Assembly (NCBI GenBank): GCA_025966435.1
Contig: JAICRQ010000202.1
Span: 1-6,523, forward strand
DNA from: Anaerolineales bacterium
GTDB lineage: Bacteria > Chloroflexota > Anaerolineae > Anaerolineales > Villigracilaceae
Length of the DNA stretch: 6,523 bases
Reading direction: 5' to 3'
Positions 1 through 6,268 of this stretch are shown here, one piece after another. The number at the start of each line of letters is the position of its first letter. Positions within the stretch are counted from its first letter, which is position 1. The translations under genes were made by a program, and so were the position numbers. The notes beneath the pieces were generated by a model that searched no databases, was not told the DNA's origin, and saw only the letters and a list, made by a program, of their open reading frames with translations.

Positions 1-961
1 ACAGATCGGCAGCCTGCCCCTCTTCCAGCAAAATCAGGATAAGGGCAACTATGATATCCAGATGCCTCCTGGTGCTGGCAATGGCCGCACCTATGTATTC
101 AATGCCACGCATAAAGACCCCGTTCTGGCGGAGTTGTTCTCCGATCCGCGCTGGAACCGTGCCATGTCCCTAGCGTTGAACCGGGATGAGATTAACCAGG
201 CACTCTGCTTCGATCTATGCGAGCCAACCCAGGGCGTCCCTGTCCACCGGACGGTATCGTTTGCGAAACCCGAATGGTTCACCAAAGACATTGAATATGA
301 TCCGGACACAGCCAATGCACTTCTGGATGAGATCGGTCTTGAGAAAGACGCCGACGGGTTCCGCCTCAGACCGGATGGCGAACCTCTGCTTATCAACTTG
401 ATCTATGCCATTCAATGGGGTGATCCTGCTCTGCATGAGCTAGCCAAAGAATATTGGGAGGCAGTGGGCGTCAGAGTTGAACTGAAAGAGATCAGCACGG
501 AAGCCTATCGAGCCATGGCCGCCAGTAACGATCATGACATTCAGGTGACCAACAGCGGACTCGAAACCGAGGCCCCGCTCTACTCCAATCCCTTCCGGCT
601 ATACCCGCCCTTCGGTGACGCCGCGCTCGAACCCCTGTTTGGCGCTCCATGGGTCGAATGGTTCAACAGCGATGGTGCACAAGGAATCGAGCCGCCGGAT
701 GACATTAAGCCTTTATGGGAGCTGACCGATCAGTGGAAATCGACCCTGCCAGGCAGTGAGGAATATATTAGCTTGGGGCAACAGCTTGCCCAGGTTCAGG
801 TGGATCGTGGGATGATCATCGGCACGATTACCTCTTCACCAGCGATGCTGATTGTCTCGCGAAGGCTGGGCAATGTCCCTGAACTTACGATCAACGCCTT
901 CGAGTACTATCGTACCTATCCCTTCCGGACCGATCAGTGGTATTTCAAGGACGCGCAATAA
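1..961 (+). CDS. Family-5 extracellular solute-binding protein of an Opp/Dpp ABC importer (5' end missing)
   Basis: The reading frame is open from base 2 to a TAA stop at 959-961 and gives 319 residues. The true start, signal peptide and any lipobox lie before the window; the Met codon at 62 is internal. Proteins of this family capture peptides, opines, sugars or metal chelates outside the membrane and deliver them to the permeases. The family-typical segment is at about visible residues 33-65 (FNATHKDP, then WNRAMSLALNRDEIN). An acidic helix-rich part (DTANALLDEIGLEKDADGF) and a Trp/Tyr-rich C-terminus follow. Family members are usually 500-650 residues, so roughly the C-terminal half is seen. 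Cys69 and Cys73 (visible numbering) form a CxxxC pair that could be a disulfide. The permeases, ATPases and phosphodiesterase downstream are presumably its partners. Family assignment is firm; the ligand cannot be read from the sequence. Confidence 0.93.
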   Translation, partial: QIGSLPLFQQNQDKGNYDIQMPPGAGNGRTYVFNATHKDPVLAELFSDPRWNRAMSLALNRDEINQALCFDLCEPTQGVPVHRTVSFAKPEWFTKDIEYDPDTANALLDEIGLEKDADGFRLRPDGEPLLINLIYAIQWGDPALHELAKEYWEAVGVRVELKEISTEAYRAMAASNDHDIQVTNSGLETEAPLYSNPFRLYPPFGDAALEPLFGAPWVEWFNSDGAQGIEPPDDIKPLWELTDQWKSTLPGSEEYISLGQQLAQVQVDRGMIIGTITSSPAMLIVSRRLGNVPELTINAFEYYRTYPFRTDQWYFKDAQ

Positions 962-995
962 GAAAACAACGTTCTTTGCGTATTTTGTTCAAGCC

Positions 996-1023
996 GGTGC
1001 TGGCGCTTATAAGCGCCAGCACC
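996..1023 (+). terminator. Perfect 28-base palindrome; attenuating or mRNA-stabilising hairpin
   Basis: The arms GGTGCTGGCGCTT and AAGCGCCAGCACC are exact reverse complements flanking a central AT, so the RNA can form a strong GC-rich stem of about 12 bp with a 4-base loop. It begins 34 bases after the binding-protein stop codon. No run of T follows on either strand, so a classic full-strength intrinsic terminator is unlikely. Partial termination, or protection of the upstream mRNA from 3' exonuclease, fits better. Either would raise binding protein relative to permease. A palindromic protein-binding site or a member of a genomic repeat family remains possible. Confidence 0.6.
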
Positions 1024-1116
1024 TGTATAATAGGCTCTCATACGACCTCTGTTAGAGAGAACCCTGGCAATATACGCTGAAGCTGGAATTCGTGTAAGAC
1101 GTATACAATGAGGCTT

Positions 1117-1154
1117 GCGCCTGGCTGGCAGGATCTTTTCCACCAGCCAGGTGC
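1117..1154 (+). promoter_or_regulatory. Hairpin in the permease leader, upstream of its ribosome binding site
   Basis: GCGCCTGGCTGG (1117-1128) pairs with CCAGCCAGGTGC (1143-1154). This gives a 12-bp stem, one pair being G-U, around a 14-base loop. The stem ends 11 bases before the GAGGAGA ribosome binding site, so it leaves that site free while shaping the leader. It could be the 5' stabilising end of the processed permease transcript, or a translational control element. The sequence shows the pairing potential only; function is inferred. Confidence 0.45.
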
Positions 1155-1165
1155 CGGATGCCAAA

Positions 1166-1172
1166 GAGGAGA
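1166..1172 (+). promoter_or_regulatory. Ribosome binding site that decides the GTG start of the first permease
   Basis: GAGGAGA lies 5 bases before GTG at 1178. The frame is also open upstream to a TTG at 1115. That codon lies at the foot of the leader hairpin and has no comparable purine-rich site in front of it. The extra 21 residues would be polar and unlike the family N-terminus, which starts directly with the first membrane helix. The GTG is therefore preferred. Confidence 0.75.
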
Positions 1173-1177
1173 CCAAA

Positions 1178-2173
1178 GTGGCAAAATTTGTCATCCAGCG
1201 TTTCATCATTATGGTTCTTATGCTGGCGGCATTATCGATTATCGTCTTCATCACCATCGAGCTGCCTCCTGGAGACTATGCCGATCGACGCGCCCTGCAC
1301 TTGCGCTCCGCCGGCGTGACAGTCACCAGCGATGATGTCGAGTCCCTGCGCCACATCCTCGGACTCGACCGCCCGTGGTATGTGCGCTACTTCAACTGGA
1401 TCTCCAACATCGTTCTGCACGGCAACTTTGGCCAATCCTTTGGGCTGCACCTCCCGGTCACCGAGGTGCTCGGCCAGCGTGTGGGGCTCACAATAATGTT
1501 GGCGGTGGCGACCATCATCTTCACGTATGGCCTGGCAATCCCCATTGGCATCTACTCAGCGATCCGGCAATATTCTCTCGGTGATTATGCCGCGACTATT
1601 GTGGGCTATTTCGGCATGGCGACGCCCAGCTTTATGCTGGCACTGATCCTCTTGTATTTCAGCGTCATGGTGATTGGCACCAGTGTCGGTGGCCTGTTCT
1701 CGCCTGAGTACAACGAAGCACCCTGGAGCTGGGGCAAGTTCGTGGACCTGCTTCGCCACCTGTGGGTGCCGGCCCTCGTGCTGGGCTTAGCTGGCACGGC
1801 CTTCGAGATCCGTACCATGCGGGCTACTTTGCTCGACGAGAAGAATAAACTCTACGTGACTGCCGCGCGGGCTAAGGGATTGCCAGAGTGGAAGTTACTG
1901 ATGAAGTACCCGGTGCGTGTCGCCCTCAACCCCATCGTCAGCACCATCGGTTGGGAGTTGACCGCGATCATCGCCGGCGCGCCGCTTGTTTCGTTCGTGC
2001 TGGCTTTGCCAGATACCGGTCCCCTCTTTCTCACCGCGTTGCTCGACCAGGACACCTATCTCTCCGGCGCGATCCTGCTCATGTATGCCGCATTGACGAT
2101 TCTGGGCACGTTTTTGTCGGACGTGCTGCTGGCTGTGCTCGATCCGCGCATCCGCTATGGGGAAAGGGTTTGA
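1178..2173 (+). CDS. ABC transporter permease, DppB/OppB type
   Basis: This 331-residue inner-membrane protein is one half of the channel of the importer. Six hydrophobic segments are visible at about residues 4-26, 103-128, 137-166, 195-213, 253-277 and 297-320. The outside loop after the first helix holds the family-typical LRHILGLDRPWYVRYFNW and HGNFGQSF. The cytoplasmic coupling loop (EAA motif) is at about 225-245: YVTAARAKGLPEWKLL followed by YPVR, the part that docks on the ATPase. Length matches the usual 300-340 residues. Translation starts at a GTG with a good GAGGAGA site. The stop codon is separated from the next start by one base, implying translational coupling with the second permease. 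Close relatives import peptides, opines, sugars or nickel, so the substrate is not fixed by this protein. Confidence 0.95.
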   Translation: MAKFVIQRFIIMVLMLAALSIIVFITIELPPGDYADRRALHLRSAGVTVTSDDVESLRHILGLDRPWYVRYFNWISNIVLHGNFGQSFGLHLPVTEVLGQRVGLTIMLAVATIIFTYGLAIPIGIYSAIRQYSLGDYAATIVGYFGMATPSFMLALILLYFSVMVIGTSVGGLFSPEYNEAPWSWGKFVDLLRHLWVPALVLGLAGTAFEIRTMRATLLDEKNKLYVTAARAKGLPEWKLLMKYPVRVALNPIVSTIGWELTAIIAGAPLVSFVLALPDTGPLFLTALLDQDTYLSGAILLMYAALTILGTFLSDVLLAVLDPRIRYGERV

Positions 2174-2174
2174 T

Positions 2175-3335
2175 ATGACGCAGATCACTGAAGCCGTCGA
2201 CGTTACTCCACGCCCGACGCCACCTCCGTCCGTGATTGCCAGAGATGCGGAGATCAAATACTACACTGCCTCGCAATTCCAATTGATGTGGTGGAAGTTC
2301 AAAAAGCACCGCCTTGCCTTGATAGGCATGGTGATTCTTGGGATCTTTGTTTTCATTGCCCTGTTCGCCGAATTCTTATCGCCTTATACCCCCGGCGCCC
2401 GCACCCCCAATTACCTGTTTGGCGGGCCGCAGGGTCTGCATTTTGTAGACGCCGACGGCAATTTTCATCTGCGGCCGTTCACCTATGCCCTCTCTGCCGC
2501 CATGGATCCCGAGACATTTCTGCTCGAAGTAAAAGAAGACACCAGCGATCCATGGCCGGTGTACTTCTTTGTCAAAGGCGATCCATACAAAATGTGGGGG
2601 CTGATTGAATCCGATATTCATTTGTTTGGGGTGGAAGAGGGCCATCTACACTTACTAGGCACAGACCAACTTGGGCGAGACCTCCTGTCCCGCTTGTTCC
2701 ATGCCACGCGAACGTCCCTCACGATTGGAGTGGTCGGTCTGTTTATTTCGTTCTTTCTTGGCTTGATCATTGGCGGCATCTCAGGCTTCTTCGGCGGCAG
2801 CATAGACGAGGTCATCCAGCGCTTTATCGAGTTTATTCGCTCGATTCCAACGCTGCCGCTGTGGATGGCTCTGGCTGCCTCTCTGCCAAGAGAGTGGTCA
2901 CCCCAACGTGTGTACTTCACGATTACGATTCTGCTTGGGCTACTGGGCTGGACGCATCTGGCGCGGCGTGTACGCGGCAAACTGCTCTCGCTGCGCGAAG
3001 AAGATTTTGTCGTCGCGGCGCGCATTGCTGGCAGCAGCGATGCACGGATTATCGCCCGGCACTTGCTGCCATCCTTCCTGAGCTATATTATTGTTGACCT
3101 TTCGATCTCATTCCCGTATATGATCCTGGCGGAGACCTCACTCTCTTTCATCGGTTTGGGCTTGCGTGCGCCGGTGATCTCATGGGGCGTGCTGCTACAG
3201 GACGCGCAGAACATCCAGGCGATCGCCCTGTATCCCTGGCTGTTTACACCGGTGGCATTTGTGATCATATCTGTTATGGCATTCAGTTTCGTCGGCGATG
3301 GCATGCGCGACGCGGCTGATCCGTATTCCCGCTAA
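2175..3335 (+). CDS. ABC transporter permease, DppC/OppC type, with long external insert
   Basis: This 386-residue protein is the second channel subunit. Order: a cytoplasmic tail with a proline-rich patch (residues 11-19), first membrane helix at about 47-68, a long soluble stretch at about 70-160, the family motif LGTDQLGRDLLSR at 161-173, then five more hydrophobic segments. The EAA coupling loop is at about 276-299 (EDFVVAARIAGSSDARII, ending LLP). It ends with the family-typical GDGMRDAADPY. Ordinary members such as E. coli DppC are about 300 residues; the extra length is the insert of about 90 residues. It is rich in aromatic and acidic residues and should face the outside, next to the binding protein. 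I recall similar long versions in other bacteria. ATG at 2175 is chosen because GGAAAGGG (2161-2168) sits 6 bases before it; an ATG at 2157 would overlap the upstream gene and lacks such a site. Confidence 0.94.
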   Translation: MTQITEAVDVTPRPTPPPSVIARDAEIKYYTASQFQLMWWKFKKHRLALIGMVILGIFVFIALFAEFLSPYTPGARTPNYLFGGPQGLHFVDADGNFHLRPFTYALSAAMDPETFLLEVKEDTSDPWPVYFFVKGDPYKMWGLIESDIHLFGVEEGHLHLLGTDQLGRDLLSRLFHATRTSLTIGVVGLFISFFLGLIIGGISGFFGGSIDEVIQRFIEFIRSIPTLPLWMALAASLPREWSPQRVYFTITILLGLLGWTHLARRVRGKLLSLREEDFVVAARIAGSSDARIIARHLLPSFLSYIIVDLSISFPYMILAETSLSFIGLGLRAPVISWGVLLQDAQNIQAIALYPWLFTPVAFVIISVMAFSFVGDGMRDAADPYSR

Positions 3336-3341
3336 AAGGCA

Positions 3342-4379
3342 ATGACCGTGGATAACAACGTATTATTGGAAATCAAAGACTTGCGGGTGTCGTTCCCACT
3401 GGACGAAGGTATGGTGCGCGCGGTAGAGGGCGTCAACCTCACTATTCGGCGCGGCGAAGTCCTGGGAGTCGTCGGCGAAAGTGGCTGTGGCAAATCGATC
3501 ACGGCGCATTCGGTCCTGCGCATTATCCCAAATCCGGGGCGCATCGACGGCGGGCAGATTCTGTTTCACGCTCCCAGCCAGTCGAGCACCAATGGAAACG
3601 GCGTTGTGGACCTGGCGCAGCTCAACCCCACCGGGTCTGCGATTCGCAATATCCGGGGCCAGGATATTGCCATGATCTTCCAGGAGCCAATGAGCTCCTT
3701 TTCGCCGGTGCATACGATTGGCAGCCAGATCATGGAAGCCATCCTGCTGCACCAGGGTGTCACGAAAGAAGAAGCACGCCAAAAAGCGATTGAACTGTTG
3801 CGCCTGGTGGGCATCTCGGCCGCCGAGCAGCGCGTGGATAGCTATCCCCACCAATTCTCAGGCGGTATGCGCCAGCGCGCTATGATCGCCATGGCGCTAT
3901 CCTGCAATCCGTCCCTGTTGATTGCGGATGAGCCTACGACCGCCCTGGATGTGACGATTCAGGCGCAGATCCTCGAACTGATGCGCGGCTTGCAAAAACG
4001 CCTGGGCATGGCCATCATGTTTATCACCCACAACCTGGGCGTGATCGCGCAGATCGCGGATACGGTCGCTATCATGTATCTCGGGCAGGTTGTGGAGTAC
4101 GGACCCGTGCGCGAGATCCTCCGCAACCCCAAGCATCCTTACACAGTGGACCTCCTGCGGGCTGTGCCGCGCCTAGGCAAGACCGCGGGGCAGCGCCTGG
4201 TGGCGATCGAGGGATCGATCCCCAGCCCCTTCGAACGACCCAGCGGTTGTCCCTTCCATACGCGTTGCAGCCGCATGATGCCCGGACGCTGCGAAGTGCA
4301 CATGCCGGCGGTCACCCACTTGAACGAAGAACATACTGTACGCTGCCTTCTCTATGAACCGGAGACATCGAATGTCTGA
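3342..4379 (+). CDS. ABC transporter ATPase, DppD/OppD type
   Basis: This 345-residue cytoplasmic protein is one of two motor subunits that hydrolyse ATP to drive import. Visible motifs: Walker A GESGCGKS (45-52), Q-loop Gln114 in MIFQEPMSS, signature FSGGMRQR (172-179), Walker B LLIADEP (192-198), D-loop ALD (201-203) and switch His230 in FITHNLGV. The C-terminal oligopeptide/dipeptide extension begins near NPKHPYT (262-268). It carries four cysteines, C303, C309, C317 and C335, the arrangement associated with an iron-sulfur cluster in some OppD proteins. All catalytic residues are intact. The gene starts 6 bases after the permease stop. The AAAAGG site is only 2 bases from ATG 3342 but 8 bases from GTG 3348, so the protein may start two codons later. 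The gene end overlaps the next by 8 bases. Confidence 0.96.
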   Translation: MTVDNNVLLEIKDLRVSFPLDEGMVRAVEGVNLTIRRGEVLGVVGESGCGKSITAHSVLRIIPNPGRIDGGQILFHAPSQSSTNGNGVVDLAQLNPTGSAIRNIRGQDIAMIFQEPMSSFSPVHTIGSQIMEAILLHQGVTKEEARQKAIELLRLVGISAAEQRVDSYPHQFSGGMRQRAMIAMALSCNPSLLIADEPTTALDVTIQAQILELMRGLQKRLGMAIMFITHNLGVIAQIADTVAIMYLGQVVEYGPVREILRNPKHPYTVDLLRAVPRLGKTAGQRLVAIEGSIPSPFERPSGCPFHTRCSRMMPGRCEVHMPAVTHLNEEHTVRCLLYEPETSNV

Positions 4380-5394
4380 TTACCGCCGCGTCTTACTCGA
4401 GGTGAAAAACCTCAAAAAATACTTCCCACTCCGGCATGGTTTTCTCGGCCGCGGCGCCGGGACGGTGAGGGCAGTAGATGGAGTCAATCTGCATATCCTG
4501 CAGGGCGAAACGCTGGGACTGGTGGGCGAGAGCGGCTCCGGCAAGACGACCGCGGGCCGGACGATCCTACGCGCGTTCAATCCCACTGAGGGCGAGATCA
4601 TCTTTCATCTGCAGGACGGTCCGGCGACGGACATTGCCAAATTGGGTTCCACAGAACTGCGCGCTTTTCGCCGGCATGCCCAGATGATCTTCCAGGATCC
4701 ATACTCCTCACTGAACCCACGCATGACGGTGCGCGACATCATCGCCGAACCTTTGGTGGCGGGTGGCGTGGCACAGGGCGATGAAGTGGATGATCGCGTT
4801 CGTGAAATTGCCCGGCGCTGCCAGTTGAGTCTGGAGCATCTGCGACGGTATCCGCACGCCTTTAGTGGCGGACAACGTCAGCGGATTGGAATCGCGCGTG
4901 CGCTGGTGGTACAGCCCCAGTTTGTAGTCTGCGACGAACCGGTCTCAGCGTTGGATGTCTCCATCCAGGCGCAGATCCTCAATCTCTTAATGGATATGCA
5001 AAAGGAATTCGGCCTCACGTATTTGTTCGTCGCCCATGATCTCAGTGTGGTCGAGCACGTCAGCGATCGTGTGGCGGTGATGTATCTGGGGCGGCTGGTG
5101 GAGGTGGCGCCCACGGCAGACCTGTTCTATCAGCCACTGCACCCTTACACCGAGGCGCTCATGTCTGCCATACCGGCACTGGACCCGGACGAGGTGATGA
5201 AGCCAGTCATCCTCGAAGGGGAAATCCCGAGCCCAGCCAACCCGCCCAGCGGCTGTCCATTTCATCCGCGCTGCCCATATGCGCAAGATGTGTGCAAGCA
5301 GGACATGCCACCCCTGAAAGAATACAAACCAGGCCGCTTTGCCGCCTGCCACTTTGCCGATCAGCTCTCGCTCAAGGGAGCGCTCAAGTCCTAA
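4372..5394 (+). CDS. ABC transporter ATPase, DppF/OppF type
   Basis: This 340-residue protein is the second motor subunit and should pair with the preceding ATPase. Motifs: Walker A GESGSGKT (52-59), Q-loop Gln108 in MIFQDPYSSLNPRMT (a typical DppF/OppF run), signature FSGGQRQR (164-171), Walker B FVVCDEP (184-190), D-loop SALD (192-195) and switch His222 in FVAHDLSVV. The C-terminal extension starts around LHPYTEALMSA (256-266) and has four cysteines: C295, C301, C308 and C326. ATG at 4372 is chosen because GGAG (4361-4364) lies 7 bases ahead and the product then begins as family members do (LLEVKNLKKYFP follows shortly). The start overlaps the previous gene's last 8 bases, a sign of coupled translation. 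An ATG 18 bases further upstream is in frame but lacks a ribosome binding site. Confidence 0.96.
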   Translation: MSDYRRVLLEVKNLKKYFPLRHGFLGRGAGTVRAVDGVNLHILQGETLGLVGESGSGKTTAGRTILRAFNPTEGEIIFHLQDGPATDIAKLGSTELRAFRRHAQMIFQDPYSSLNPRMTVRDIIAEPLVAGGVAQGDEVDDRVREIARRCQLSLEHLRRYPHAFSGGQRQRIGIARALVVQPQFVVCDEPVSALDVSIQAQILNLLMDMQKEFGLTYLFVAHDLSVVEHVSDRVAVMYLGRLVEVAPTADLFYQPLHPYTEALMSAIPALDPDEVMKPVILEGEIPSPANPPSGCPFHPRCPYAQDVCKQDMPPLKEYKPGRFAACHFADQLSLKGALKS

Positions 5395-5419
5395 CTTTCC
5401 TCTGAAAGGAAATACAATT

Positions 5420-6205
5420 ATGTCAACCAACCCCTGGATTCGGGCGCATCGCCCGCTGTCTGTGGCTCATCGCGGTCACTCGATTGCCTATCCTGAAAAC
5501 ACGCTGGAAGCCTACCGTAAAGCGATCGAGTTAGGTGTAGAAATGATCGAGTGTGACGTCAACATCACCCGCGATGGAACGCTGGTGATGATGCACGATT
5601 CGACTCTTGACCGGACGACAACCGGCTCTGGGCGTGTCAGCACCTCCACCTGGGAAGACGTCCAGCGGCTGGATGCAGGCGGGAAGTTCAAGCCGGAGTT
5701 TGCCGGAGTGCGCGTCCCCTCTACGGAAGAGACCTTGTTACTCTACAAGGAAGCAGGAATTTTGTCCTGCTTCGAAGTGAAAGGTGCAGATGGGGATGAA
5801 TCGGATCGAATCGCTCTTGGGTTGGTGGATCTTTTTATAAAACACAATATGCTCGATCAAGCCTTTCTGAGCTCCTATCACCACGCGGCTCTGCACCTGG
5901 CAAAGTCCAAATGCTCGGAGCTGATGCTTGCCCCCGAGCGCCTGCCCGACGATGCACCGCCGGACCCTTCTGATGCTGTACGACAAGCGAAGGCGTTCGA
6001 TGCGCCCGTGATCCAACACCAATACACTGTTCTCAACGTGGATGTCGTCCGCACACTGCATGAGCAGGAGATCGCCGTTTGGTCGTGGTCCACCACCGAC
6101 GAACCGAGCCTGGTCTTCAGCATCGACATAGGCGCAGATGCATTGATGGGCGACGATGTAGAACTGATGCTGGAAGTCCTGAACAGGATGCGGCCAGCGA
6201 AATGA
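5420..6205 (+). CDS. Glycerophosphodiester phosphodiesterase-family protein (cytosolic)
   Basis: This 261-residue TIM-barrel enzyme family splits phosphodiesters such as glycerophosphodiesters into an alcohol and a phosphomonoester, using a divalent metal. Visible signature: HRG (17-19), PENT (25-28), E44 and D46 in IECDVNITRDG, HD (59-60) and E119/K121 in FEVKG. His17 and His59 are the expected catalytic pair; E44, D46 and E119 the expected metal ligands. There is no signal peptide or membrane segment, so it acts on imported substrate. The C-terminal motif usually seen as G-D-(G)-(hydrophobic)-T-D-x-P appears here as GADALMGDDVELM, lacking Thr and Pro. AAAGGA (5405-5410) precedes ATG 5420 by 9 bases, and the gap after the ATPase gene is 25 bases, so it is probably in the same operon. 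The frame is open further upstream, but that part only overlaps the ATPase gene. The substrate is not determined. Confidence 0.92.
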   Translation: MSTNPWIRAHRPLSVAHRGHSIAYPENTLEAYRKAIELGVEMIECDVNITRDGTLVMMHDSTLDRTTTGSGRVSTSTWEDVQRLDAGGKFKPEFAGVRVPSTEETLLLYKEAGILSCFEVKGADGDESDRIALGLVDLFIKHNMLDQAFLSSYHHAALHLAKSKCSELMLAPERLPDDAPPDPSDAVRQAKAFDAPVIQHQYTVLNVDVVRTLHEQEIAVWSWSTTDEPSLVFSIDIGADALMGDDVELMLEVLNRMRPAK

Positions 6206-6217
6206 TTCATTGTTCTT

Positions 6218-6248
6218 GTTCAACCAGCAGTTGCACTGCTGGTTGAAC
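6218..6248 (+). terminator. Perfect 14-bp hairpin after the phosphodiesterase gene
   Basis: GTTCAACCAGCAGT and ACTGCTGGTTGAAC are exact reverse complements around the triplet TGC (in RNA the innermost pair would open). It starts 12 bases after the stop codon and ends 20 bases before the next start codon. There is no T-run behind it (ACTATTTACCTTAAT follows), so termination may be partial or need a factor. It could equally be an operator or a leader element for the next gene. Confidence 0.6.
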
Positions 6249-6268
6249 ACTATTTACCTTAATCTCCT

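Larger units (their letters stand above)
962..1177 (+). other. Non-coding gap between binding-protein and permease genes
   Basis: This 216-base stretch has no credible gene. It holds a perfect palindrome at 996-1023, an exact TATAAT hexamer at 1026-1031 with no recognisable -35 box at the right distance, a TACAAT at 1104-1109 also lacking a -35, a second hairpin at 1117-1154, and the permease ribosome binding site. Every other junction inside the transporter operon is 6 bases or less, so this gap stands out. A gap with hairpins after the binding-protein gene is common in ABC importer operons and usually lets the binding protein be made in excess. A secondary promoter for the permease genes is possible but weakly supported. 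Confidence 0.7.

Noticed and set aside
1026..1031. TATAAT as a firm promoter call
   Set aside because: The hexamer is exact, but no -35 element or proper extended -10 is present, so it is only mentioned as a possibility.
1115..1177. Upstream TTG extension of the first permease by 21 residues
   Set aside because: It begins at the foot of a hairpin, lacks a ribosome binding site and adds a polar stretch foreign to the family; GTG 1178 has GAGGAGA at the right distance.
852..1257. Overlapping open frames on both strands across the first intergenic gap, both containing GAGAYKRQH
   Set aside because: The shared peptide is only the palindrome at 996-1023 read on either strand. Neither frame has a ribosome binding site or a family resemblance.
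1108..1335. Short plus-strand frame starting with ATG 1108
   Set aside because: It runs mostly inside the first permease in another frame, and its product shows no protein-like features.
3363..3854. Long minus-strand open frame (163 codons) opposite the first ATPase
   Set aside because: It lies wholly opposite a gene with every ATPase motif intact; long antisense frames are expected in GC-rich coding DNA.
5339..5419. Longer N-terminus for the phosphodiesterase
   Set aside because: The extra 27 codons overlap the ATPase gene and give a polar, unconserved peptide; ATG 5420 has a clear purine-rich site.
5738..6250. Minus-strand open frame (170 codons) opposite the phosphodiesterase
   Set aside because: The plus strand has the full GDPD signature; the antisense product has no recognisable features and starts inside the hairpin region.
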